64,000 nucleotides of DNA, from the NCBI GenBank assembly GCA_015066115.1, contig SVOZ01000003.1, positions 62,001 through 126,000 on the forward strand. The letters run 5' to 3'. The DNA comes from Oscillospiraceae bacterium (GTDB lineage Bacteria > Bacillota > Clostridia > Oscillospirales > Ruminococcaceae). The notes beneath the pieces were generated by a model, which did no database searches, was not told where the DNA came from, and saw only the letters and a list, made by a program, of their open reading frames with translations. This document shows, piece after piece, positions 17,324 through 23,925 of this stretch; the first letter of the stretch is position 1; each line of letters starts with the position of its first letter. The position numbers and the translations under genes were made by a program.

Positions 17324-17352
17324 AAAGCGGCGGCAAACCATGCCGCCGCTTT
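17324..17352 (+). terminator. Hairpin between prkC and rsgA
   Basis: A GC-rich 12-bp stem (17324-17335 with 17341-17352) with a 5-base loop. No T tract follows, so it is probably a partial terminator or a processing/stability hairpin. Confidence 0.5.
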
Positions 17353-17371
17353 GTAAGTCTGTGAGGAATTT

Positions 17372-18277
17372 ATGGAAACTGCTCAGGGAAGAATTTTAAA
17401 GGGCATAGGCGGTTTTTACTATGTGGAAACCCAAAGCTCGGTAGTCGAGTGCAGAGCAAGAGGGGTTTTTCGCAATCAGGATGCCGCTCTTTATGTCGGC
17501 GATGTAGTCGATATTGAGTTTGATGCAGAAAAAAATAAAGGTGTAATTAAAAACATCCGGCCTCGCAAAAATTTTCTCATTCGTCCTGCTGTCAGCAATA
17601 TTGATAAGCTGTATATCGTTTGCTCAACTGTGCTTCCTCAGCCAAATTTCCTCAACATAGATAAGCTCATAGCAATGGCGCTTTTCGCCTCCATCGAGCC
17701 AGTGATAGTAATAAGCAAGACCGACCTTGAAAGCGCTGAGAGTATCCGCTCTGTTTATGAAAAGGCAGGCTTTTGCGTTTTTGAAGTAAATTACAGTGAT
17801 GGCGAGTCTGTCAAAAAAATAAAAGATAGCCTTGCAGGCGGTATAAGCGTTTTTACAGGCAACTCGGGTGTTGGAAAATCGACCCTTATAAACGCAATGT
17901 TTCCGTCGCTTTTGCTTAAAACAGGCGAGGTTTCCCTAAAGCTTTCGCGCGGAAGGCACACAACCCGCCATGTTGAGCTTTTTGCGCTTGAAAACGGCGG
18001 ATATCTTGCCGATACTCCCGGCTTTTCAAGCATAGATTTTGAGGCCGGCGAGCTTATTGAAAAAGATGACGTTATAGATTGTTTCCCCGATTTCGCTCCA
18101 TTTTTAAGTGATTGCCGCTTCCCCGATTGCCGCCATATCGGCGAGAGGGACTGCTCTGTAAAGGCGGCGGTTGAAAGCGGAGAGATAGTTAAAACAAGAT
18201 ATGAAAGCTACTGTGCGCTTTATAAAGAGGCTGAAAAAATCAAGTCTTGGGAAAATAGGCAAAAGAGAGGAAAATAA
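17372..18277 (+). CDS. rsgA: Ribosome small-subunit GTPase RsgA
   Basis: A 301-residue circularly permuted GTPase for 30S maturation (CpgA in B. subtilis). An N-terminal OB fold (about 1-65) is followed by the permuted G motifs: SKTDL (G4, about 114), then P-loop GNSGVGKST (about 164) and DTPGFSS (G3). A C-terminal zinc knuckle CxxxxxC-H-C lies in DCRFPDCRHIGERDC (about 249-263). The rpe gene found after it in Bacillus is missing; its stop codon overlaps the thiN start by one base. Confidence 0.96.
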   Translation: METAQGRILKGIGGFYYVETQSSVVECRARGVFRNQDAALYVGDVVDIEFDAEKNKGVIKNIRPRKNFLIRPAVSNIDKLYIVCSTVLPQPNFLNIDKLIAMALFASIEPVIVISKTDLESAESIRSVYEKAGFCVFEVNYSDGESVKKIKDSLAGGISVFTGNSGVGKSTLINAMFPSLLLKTGEVSLKLSRGRHTTRHVELFALENGGYLADTPGFSSIDFEAGELIEKDDVIDCFPDFAPFLSDCRFPDCRHIGERDCSVKAAVESGEIVKTRYESYCALYKEAEKIKSWENRQKRGK

Positions 18278-18906
18278 TGAAAAAATGTGTGATTTTTGCC
18301 GCGGCGCCTATTTATGATCTGAGCTTTATAAAGGTAGAGCCCGACAGCTTTGTTATCTGCGCCGATGCAGGCGTAAGATATGCAAATGCGCTCTCAGCAA
18401 CGCCCGATCTCGTTCTCGGCGATTTTGATTCCTGCGATAGAGAAGAGAGCAGAAAGTTTGCAACAGTTACCTTCCCCAGCCGCAAGGACGATACCGACCT
18501 TATGCTCGCTGTAAAATATGGAATTGAGTCGGACTGTGATGACTTTACAATTTACGGCGCGCTCGGCGCGAGACTTGATCACACCTATGCCGCATTCTCG
18601 GCCTTGGGCTATCTTTTGGATAACGGCAAAACTGCGCGCCTCTGCGATGAAAGACACACCGTGTCTCTTTTGCCTGTAGGAGAGCACCGCGTTAAAAACA
18701 CAGGTGGCTATCTTTCACTATTTCCCTATGGATGTGATTGCGCTCGCGTTTCTCTTAAAGGCACAAGCTATGACGGGCAGGCGCTTTTAACAGCCTCTTT
18801 TCCGCTTGGTGTAAGCAATGAAATAGTTGAGGATGAGGCTGTTATTACGGTTCACGGCGCCGAAGCCAAAACCAGAGTTTTAATGATCGTCTCGCAGAAG
18901 GATTAA
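18277..18906 (+). CDS. thiN: Thiamine diphosphokinase
   Basis: A 209-residue enzyme making thiamine diphosphate from thiamine and ATP. The conserved motifs CADAGVRYA, LVLGDFDS and KDDTDLMLAV (about 28-78) form the active site, followed by GARLDHTYA. It begins on TAATG overlapping the rsgA stop. In Bacillus thiN also lies just before spoVM, and the same is seen here. Confidence 0.93.
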   Translation: MKKCVIFAAAPIYDLSFIKVEPDSFVICADAGVRYANALSATPDLVLGDFDSCDREESRKFATVTFPSRKDDTDLMLAVKYGIESDCDDFTIYGALGARLDHTYAAFSALGYLLDNGKTARLCDERHTVSLLPVGEHRVKNTGGYLSLFPYGCDCARVSLKGTSYDGQALLTASFPLGVSNEIVEDEAVITVHGAEAKTRVLMIVSQKD

Positions 18907-18977
18907 CAAAAAATGCCCCGTTTGCGTATTATAAGGTGAACAGTTGTATGTTCAGTTTGAGTTGGCGGGGGAGTGTT

Positions 18978-19127
18978 ATGGGTAGAAGAAAAGGTTTTAT
19001 AGGTCGCGCCCTGCTTTACACAGGTCTTGCGATTTTGATGCTTACTTTTTGCTCGTTTCGCTTTATCTGTACGGTTGCGGCAGTTGTTTTTGTGTTTTTA
19101 GGTATCAGGCTGATGCTCTGCCGGTAA
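18978..19127 (+). CDS. Small membrane protein between thiN and spoVM
   Basis: A 49-residue peptide starting MGRRKGFIGRALLY. It is basic at the N-terminus and then almost entirely hydrophobic (two short membrane segments, about 11-25 and 28-45), ending MLCR. I choose the ATG at 18978 because GGGGGAG lies four bases upstream; a GTG at 18936 is possible but poorly preceded. Function unknown. It lies 47 bases before spoVM, so a role in sporulation or membrane is conceivable but is only inference. Confidence 0.6.
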   Translation: MGRRKGFIGRALLYTGLAILMLTFCSFRFICTVAAVVFVFLGIRLMLCR

Positions 19128-19174
19128 ACCCCGCTATGTCAAAAAAACTTTTGATGAAATGGGGTGGCTGATTT

Positions 19175-19258
19175 ATGAAAATCGTTGTTGTAAGAAGTCC
19201 CAAAATACTAAAAGGCTTGTTAAGGCTTATTTTTGGTATTAAAAAAGAAGACGAGTAG
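19175..19258 (+). CDS. spoVM: Stage V sporulation protein M (SpoVM)
   Basis: A 27-codon gene, too short for most gene finders. The peptide starts MKIVVVRSPKIL and is amphipathic. Compared with the 26-residue B. subtilis SpoVM as I recall it, Lys2, Pro9, Lys10, Leu12, Gly14, Arg17 and Gly21 coincide. SpoVM sits on the outer forespore membrane through its amphipathic helix, recognises positive curvature and anchors the SpoIVA coat ATPase. Position after thiN is the same as in B. subtilis. GGGGTGG lies about eight bases before the ATG. Sequence and synteny together make the call strong. Confidence 0.88.
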   Translation: MKIVVVRSPKILKGLLRLIFGIKKEDE

Positions 19259-19277
19259 TGTACATAAGGAGTAAATT

Positions 19278-19712
19278 ATGGCTAAACAAACGTTAAAAGA
19301 AAAGGAAGAGCTCAGAAAAAGAGAAGAGCGTAAAAAGCATGGATATAAGGATTTTTGGTATCTTGCGCTTATTGTGCTCGGTGTATGGCTTTTGGAAGCG
19401 CCTGCCGTCGCAGGGCTTCTTTTGAGTGAAAGCCGCAGTCATTTTAATTCCTATGGAATTTTTATGCTTGTGGTTTCTGTTGTCGGCTTTTCCTTAACAG
19501 TTCTGCTTTTAGCTCTTGATAAAAGGCGTGCAAGTATCATAGTAAGCGTTGTTTCTGCCGCGCTTATCCTTTTGTTCTGTGCGCTTATTTATGCAGGCTA
19601 TGAGAGTGCAATAAACACAAGCGATATGCAGGTTATGCAGATCGTGGTGTCTTATGTAACCCCTGTTATAGTGCCGATTGCAGACATTATTATGGTAAAC
19701 AGAAGAATATAA
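19278..19712 (+). CDS. Hypothetical four-helix membrane protein
   Basis: A 144-residue protein not recognised. A very charged N-terminus (about 1-24, Lys/Glu/Arg rich) precedes four hydrophobic segments at about 27-48, 61-80, 87-106 and 119-137, ending VNRRI. AAGGAG precedes the ATG, 19 bases after the spoVM stop, so it may share that transcript. No catalytic motif is visible. Confidence 0.7.
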   Translation: MAKQTLKEKEELRKREERKKHGYKDFWYLALIVLGVWLLEAPAVAGLLLSESRSHFNSYGIFMLVVSVVGFSLTVLLLALDKRRASIIVSVVSAALILLFCALIYAGYESAINTSDMQVMQIVVSYVTPVIVPIADIIMVNRRI

Positions 19713-19736
19713 GACCGTGCTTTAAAACACGGTCTT
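19711..19736 (+). terminator. Weak hairpin after the four-helix membrane gene
   Basis: A 9-bp stem AAGACCGTG/CACGGTCTT (19711-19719 with 19728-19736) overlapping the stop codon. The following bases are not T-rich, so termination is likely partial. Confidence 0.45.
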
Positions 19737-19758
19737 GTATCTCGTGGGAGGAATAAAA

Positions 19759-20130
19759 ATGGTAACAATAAAAAAAGCGCCGCCTTATATTGCTCGGGTG
19801 CTCTGCGAAAATGCAGGAATAGAATATGACCAAAACAAGCTCTGCTATGCCGCAAGGCAGGATTGGGACATTCTCGGCTTTTGCCTTTGCTATGTTGAGG
19901 ATAAAAATGCCGTTATAACCTATGCCGAGGCGGTAAATTATCAGGTGCTTGACGGCGTTGTAAGGGCATCCATCGCAGGCTGCGAGGATATAGGAGCCGA
20001 AACCTATGACTTTGAGGTGCCCCAGGGCGTTGCCGAAAAGCTGCTGCCGATAGGTTTTCGAAAGAGCACAGGGACAAGCCATCACAGCATTGAAAAGCTC
20101 TTTTCAATTTGTAAGGGCTGCTCAAAGTAG
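19759..20130 (+). CDS. Small GNAT-like protein of unknown function
   Basis: A 123-residue protein starting MVTIKKAPP with GGGAGG seven bases upstream; an in-frame ATG at 19735 lacks such a site. The middle (AARQDWDILGFCLCYVE, then LDGVVRASIAGCEDIGAETYDF and LLPIGFRKSTG) follows the strand-helix pattern of compact N-acetyltransferase folds. The acetyl-CoA loop (Q/RxxGxG/A) is not obvious. The C-terminus ends in CKGC. Acetyltransferase activity is a guess from pattern; it lies 12 bases before the TSCPD gene. Confidence 0.6.
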   Translation: MVTIKKAPPYIARVLCENAGIEYDQNKLCYAARQDWDILGFCLCYVEDKNAVITYAEAVNYQVLDGVVRASIAGCEDIGAETYDFEVPQGVAEKLLPIGFRKSTGTSHHSIEKLFSICKGCSK

Positions 20131-20142
20131 TTGGAGGAAATT

Positions 20143-20400
20143 ATGGAAAAAATAACATATAGGCCGTCGGGAGTCTGCTCGCGTCAGATAGAGGTCACTC
20201 TCGATGGAGATGTAATTAAAAGAGTCGAGTTTTTGGGCGGATGTATGGGTAACACTCAGGGAGTCGCCCGTCTTGTAGAGGGGATGACTGTACAGGAGGC
20301 GGTTTCCCGCCTTGAAGGAATAGAGTGCGGAAGAAAGGGAACTTCCTGTCCCGACCAGCTTGCAAAAGCAATTATTGAGCTTGTAAAAAAGAGAAAATAG
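20143..20400 (+). CDS. TSCPD-domain protein (TIGR03905 type)
   Basis: An 85-residue protein with the diagnostic T-S-C-P-D at residues 67-71 and an upstream GGCMGNTQGVARLVEGM block. The TSCPD domain also occurs at the C-terminus of some ribonucleotide reductases. The stand-alone form is common in Clostridia and its biochemical role is unknown. Five cysteines suggest metal or redox chemistry. The ATG at 20143 has TTGGAGG five bases upstream. Confidence 0.85.
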   Translation: MEKITYRPSGVCSRQIEVTLDGDVIKRVEFLGGCMGNTQGVARLVEGMTVQEAVSRLEGIECGRKGTSCPDQLAKAIIELVKKRK

Positions 20401-20421
20401 TTTTGCCGAAAGAGGAATAAT

Positions 20422-20949
20422 ATGAAGCAGACAAAGATTATGGATGCAGAGTCCTTGGAACGCGCAATCAAACGAATTTCCCATCAGATAATTGAAAAAA
20501 ATCACGGCTGTGATAATCTTTGCGTTATAGGAATAAGGCGCGGGGGCGTTCCTCTTGCCGAGAGGATATGTAATAATATTTTTCAGATCGAGGGTGAAAA
20601 ACCGCCGCTCGGCGTGCTTGATATAACCCTTTATCGTGATGACCTTTCTCAAATATCTAAAGATCCCGTGCTTAATGCAACCGACATTCCTTTTTCCATC
20701 GAAGGAAAAAGGGTGGTGCTGGTTGACGACGTGCTTTACACCGGCAGAACTGTGCGTGCCGCAATAGATGCCCTGTTTTCACTTGGCAGGCCGATTAGTA
20801 TTCAGCTTGCAATTATGGTGGACAGAGGCCATAGAGAGCTTCCCATAAGAGGCGATTTTGTTGGGAAAAATATTCCCACTTCACGCGGGGAGCGGGTTTT
20901 TGTAAGGCTTGACGAAACCGACGGCGGAATTTTTATAGCAAGAGCATAA
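20422..20949 (+). CDS. pyrR: PyrR bifunctional pyr regulator / uracil phosphoribosyltransferase
   Basis: A 175-residue PRTase-fold protein. The PRPP loop [19 protein letters not shown] is at about residues 96-114, and the N-terminal [11 protein letters not shown] loop is conserved. In Bacillota PyrR binds UMP and pyr mRNA to attenuate the pyr operon and has weak UPRTase activity. Here it stands alone: no pyr biosynthetic gene or PyrR-binding leader is seen, so it would act in trans. Confidence 0.93.
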   Translation: MKQTKIMDAESLERAIKRISHQIIEKNHGCDNLCVIGIRRGGVPLAERICNNIFQIEGEKPPLGVLDITLYRDDLSQISKDPVLNATDIPFSIEGKRVVLVDDVLYTGRTVRAAIDALFSLGRPISIQLAIMVDRGHRELPIRGDFVGKNIPTSRGERVFVRLDETDGGIFIARA

Positions 20950-20964
20950 AACAGGAGACAAATT

Positions 20965-22083
20965 ATGGAAAAACAAACATTAAAACCCAAGGCAAGAGAA
21001 TCTTCGCTCGAGCTTTTCAGAATTATAACCATGCTTGTGATTGTTGCACATCATTATGTCGTTAACTCAGGCATAAGCTCCCAGATGATAACTGCGGCGA
21101 ATGCAACAGATCTAAATTCCCTGTTTTGCCTTCTTTTCGGATGGGGCGGAAAAACCGGAATAAACTGCTTTTTGCTTATAACCGGCTATTTTATGTGTAG
21201 ATCAAATATTACACTTAAAAAGTTTTTAAAGCTGTTTTTGAGCATTTCATTTTATAATGTGGTTATATATTTCGTGTTTTTTATAGGCGGATATTCAGAC
21301 TTTTCTGCCAAGGAATTATTGCTTAGAATTATTCCTTTAAACGGTATTGGAGAAAGCTTTTTCAGCACATTTTTGGTATTTTATCTCTTTATCCCGTTTC
21401 TTAATATCCTTATAAAAGGAATGAATGAACGTCAGCACCTTTCTCTTATAGGCATTTGCCTTTTGTTCTTCTCTGTCGTTCAAACCTTGCTTAAGGTTGC
21501 AAACGGCGTGCGTTACATAGGCTGGTTTATGGTTCTGTATTTTATCGCTTCGTATTTCAGAATTTATCCTAAGCCGATATTTAGCAAAACTTCGGTGTGG
21601 GGTATAGCCACAGTGATCTCACTTCTTCTTTCTTGGGGCAGCGTTGTTGTCGGTGCTTACACATTTAAAAACACAGGCACACCTATGCAGTATTTCTATG
21701 TTTCGGACTCTAATAAGATCTTAGCTCTTGTAACAGCGGTATCTGCATTTTTGTTCTTTAAAAACCTTAAAATGAAATACATTCCTGTTATAAACGTTGT
21801 TGCTTCAAGTGCATTCGGTGTTCTGATGATACACGCAAATAGTAACAATATGCGAAAATGGCTCTGGAGCGATACCTTGAAAAACACCCAGATGTTTTCA
21901 AGCGATAAGCTTATTGTGCACGCGGTAGTATCGGTGCTTGGCGTGTATGTGGTTTGCACAGTTATTGATCTTTTGAGAATTTACCTGCTTGAAAAGCCGT
22001 TCTTTAAATTGTACGATAAATGGGATGTTGAAAACAAGATAAAGAGAATTTTTATTTCAAGCAAAACCGAGACTAACCAATAA
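20965..22083 (+). CDS. Acyltransferase family 3 membrane protein
   Basis: A 372-residue integral membrane protein of the OafA/WecH-type acyltransferase-3 family. The N-terminal signature SSLELFRIITMLVIVAHHY with the conserved His pair is at about 13-31, followed by about ten hydrophobic helices. Such proteins move acetyl or succinyl groups onto exported sugars, peptidoglycan or lipids. No polysaccharide locus surrounds it, so the acceptor cannot be inferred. AGGAG precedes the ATG, 15 bases after pyrR. Confidence 0.88.
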   Translation: MEKQTLKPKARESSLELFRIITMLVIVAHHYVVNSGISSQMITAANATDLNSLFCLLFGWGGKTGINCFLLITGYFMCRSNITLKKFLKLFLSISFYNVVIYFVFFIGGYSDFSAKELLLRIIPLNGIGESFFSTFLVFYLFIPFLNILIKGMNERQHLSLIGICLLFFSVVQTLLKVANGVRYIGWFMVLYFIASYFRIYPKPIFSKTSVWGIATVISLLLSWGSVVVGAYTFKNTGTPMQYFYVSDSNKILALVTAVSAFLFFKNLKMKYIPVINVVASSAFGVLMIHANSNNMRKWLWSDTLKNTQMFSSDKLIVHAVVSVLGVYVVCTVIDLLRIYLLEKPFFKLYDKWDVENKIKRIFISSKTETNQ

Positions 22084-22112
22084 AATTATATAAAAAAATC
22101 TGTAAAAAAATA

Positions 22113-22141
22113 TTGCAATTTCAGATAAAAAGGCGTATAAT
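22113..22141 (+). promoter_or_regulatory. Promoter of the GMP synthase gene
   Basis: TTGCAA (22113-22118), 17-base spacer, TATAAT (22136-22141), leaving a leader of about 38 bases. That leader is too short for a purine riboswitch. Confidence 0.65.
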
Positions 22142-22185
22142 TACACATTATAATTTTCATAGTTGATAATAACGGAGGAGTATCT

Positions 22186-23166
22186 ATGCAAAACAATGTA
22201 AGGCCCGAAACTATGCAGCGCATCACCACAAAGGCGCTGGCCGATGCCTTTATCGCAGAGCAGATAAAGGAAATTAAAGAGCAGGTAGGGGATAAAAAGG
22301 TTCTTCTTGCGCTTTCAGGCGGTGTTGATTCGTCGGTCGTTGCCGCACTTCTTATTAAAGCTATCGGTAAGCAGCTTGTCTGTGTTCACGTAAACCACGG
22401 CCTTATGAGAAAGGGCGAGAGCGAGCAGGTTATCGAAGTCTTCGGAAAAGAGCTGGATGCTAATCTTATCTATATTGATGCTACCGACCGTTTTCTTGAT
22501 CTTCTTGCCGGCGTAGCAGATCCTGAGAAAAAGAGAAAAATTATCGGCGGCGAGTTTATAAAGGTTTTTGATGAAGAGGCTTCAAAGCTTGAGGGAATTT
22601 CATTCCTCGCTCAAGGCACCATTTATCCCGATATTTTGGAAAGTGACGGCGTTAAGGCTCACCACAATGTCGGCGGACTTCCCGAGGATATGCAGATGGA
22701 GCTTGTAGAGCCTGTAAAGCTTCTTTATAAGGATGAGGTCAGAGTTGTCGGTGAGGCTCTCGGCCTTCCGCACGCTATGGTTTATCGTCAGCCCTTCCCC
22801 GGCCCCGGTCTTGGTGTTCGTTGCCTCGGCGCAATTACAAGGGACAGGCTTGAGGCTCTTCGCGAGGCGGACGCTATCTTGCGCGAGGAATTTGATAAAA
22901 ACGGTCTTGCAGGCAAGGTCTGGCAGTATTTTATCGCCATTCCCGATATGACTGCAGTTGGCGTAATTGATGGCAAGCGCCTTGACGGCTGGTGCGCAGT
23001 TATCCGCGCCGTTAACACAACCGATGCTATGACCGCAACCATTGAGGAAATCCCTTATCCTCTGCTTCACCATATTACCGCCCGCATCACAAGCGAGGTC
23101 AAGGGCATCAGCCGCGTGCTGATGGATATCACTCCCAAGCCCGTCGGAACAATCGAATTCGAATAA
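22186..23166 (+). CDS. guaA: GMP synthase, ATP-pyrophosphatase subunit only
   Basis: A 326-residue protein equal to the C-terminal two thirds of bacterial GuaA. It adenylates XMP and uses ammonia to make GMP. The PP-loop LSGGVDSS is at residues 43-50, and the dimerisation end GISRVLMDITPKPVGTIEFE is intact. The usual N-terminal class I glutamine amidotransferase domain (about 190 residues) is absent, and the 102 bases upstream hold a promoter, not a broken domain. This matches the two-subunit form best known in archaea. No amidotransferase partner is in the window. Confidence 0.92.
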   Translation: MQNNVRPETMQRITTKALADAFIAEQIKEIKEQVGDKKVLLALSGGVDSSVVAALLIKAIGKQLVCVHVNHGLMRKGESEQVIEVFGKELDANLIYIDATDRFLDLLAGVADPEKKRKIIGGEFIKVFDEEASKLEGISFLAQGTIYPDILESDGVKAHHNVGGLPEDMQMELVEPVKLLYKDEVRVVGEALGLPHAMVYRQPFPGPGLGVRCLGAITRDRLEALREADAILREEFDKNGLAGKVWQYFIAIPDMTAVGVIDGKRLDGWCAVIRAVNTTDAMTATIEEIPYPLLHHITARITSEVKGISRVLMDITPKPVGTIEFE

Positions 23167-23180
23167 GGCTTTTAAACAAA

Positions 23181-23217
23181 AAAAGAGCTAACTGATTTTA
23201 AATCAGTTAGCTCTTTT
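23181..23217. terminator. Bidirectional terminator between guaA and the minus-strand membrane gene
   Basis: A 17-bp perfect stem (23181-23197 with 23201-23217), with A- and T-rich edges on both strands. It serves convergent genes on each side. Confidence 0.9.
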
Positions 23218-23226
23218 TAATGGTTG

Positions 23227-23760
23227 TTACATATCCTTGGCTGAGGTGGATTCGGGGCGGTAGGATGCGCCGAGTTCGGCGGGATAGCCATAGGCGCCGC
23301 TGTCGGGCAGGCTGCTTGAGGAGCTTGAGGAACTGTAAGTGCTTGAATAACTTCCATCACCACTGTAATCGCCGCTGAGCTCCGGAGCTTTAATATAAAT
23401 ATCAAAATTTGCCATCATGCAGAGCAGGAAATTAACTATAAGAAATGCCGCAACAAGAATTGCTATAACGGTTGAGTTGTTTGCAAAAATTCCGCAAACA
23501 GAACCCATGGCCGCAATTGTGAGAAGCGAGGTAAGCCAGATATATCGGTGGCGGATTATCGACCAGACAATAGCAATAACCGTGGGACCGAGAACAACGA
23601 TAAATGCATCAACAAGCATTTCTTCTATGGGAAGATCGAGCTCGGTCATGGTTTCAAAGTCTATAAATGCCAAAATTCTGCTTACTATGTAGCCAAATGC
23701 TGCAAGGGTGAGAACAACTCCGATAATTCTGCCAATAACGCCTTTTTTGCTCTTTGCCAT
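23227..23760 (-). CDS. Hypothetical membrane protein with Ser-rich tail
   Basis: A 177-residue protein not recognised. It has a basic start (MAKSKKG) and four hydrophobic segments (about 8-29, 48-68, 74-90, 96-119). The tail of about 50 residues is rich in Ser, Tyr and Gly, with a run of eight serines and an end AKDM. AAAGGA lies about 10 bases upstream of the ATG. It has its own promoter. The low-complexity tail suggests a flexible cytoplasmic or surface end. Confidence 0.7.
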   Translation of the reverse strand: MAKSKKGVIGRIIGVVLTLAAFGYIVSRILAFIDFETMTELDLPIEEMLVDAFIVVLGPTVIAIVWSIIRHRYIWLTSLLTIAAMGSVCGIFANNSTVIAILVAAFLIVNFLLCMMANFDIYIKAPELSGDYSGDGSYSSTYSSSSSSSSLPDSGAYGYPAELGASYRPESTSAKDM

Positions 23761-23802
23761 TTTATTTAAGTCCTTTCACTATGTATTCTTTAAGCTGATT
23801 TT

Positions 23803-23831
23803 ATATTAGCATAATATAAATCTTTTTGCAA
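23803..23831 (-). promoter_or_regulatory. Promoter of the Ser-rich-tail membrane gene
   Basis: On the minus strand TTGCAA (23826-23831) is followed after 17 bases by TAATAT (23803-23808), about 40 bases before the ATG at 23760. Confidence 0.6.
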
Positions 23832-23860
23832 CTTTTTTGTTATAAGACCCTAATAGGCAG

Positions 23861-23889
23861 TAGACACTCTGTTTTTTGTATGATAAAAT
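23861..23889 (+). promoter_or_regulatory. Promoter of the repeat lipoprotein gene
   Basis: TAGACA (23861-23866), 17-base spacer, TAAAAT (23884-23889), 37 bases before the ATG at 23926. It diverges from the minus-strand promoter at 23803-23831. Confidence 0.55.
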
Positions 23890-23925
23890 TAAATTGTAAG
23901 TAAACTTATGAAAAGAGGGATCGGC

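Noticed and set aside
18936..18977. GTG start giving a 63-residue protein
   Set aside because: No ribosome site; the ATG at 18978 has GGGGGAG and gives a cleaner small membrane protein.
20122..20652. Antisense open frame of 176 codons
   Set aside because: It runs through the TSCPD and pyrR genes, which are clearly coding on the plus strand.
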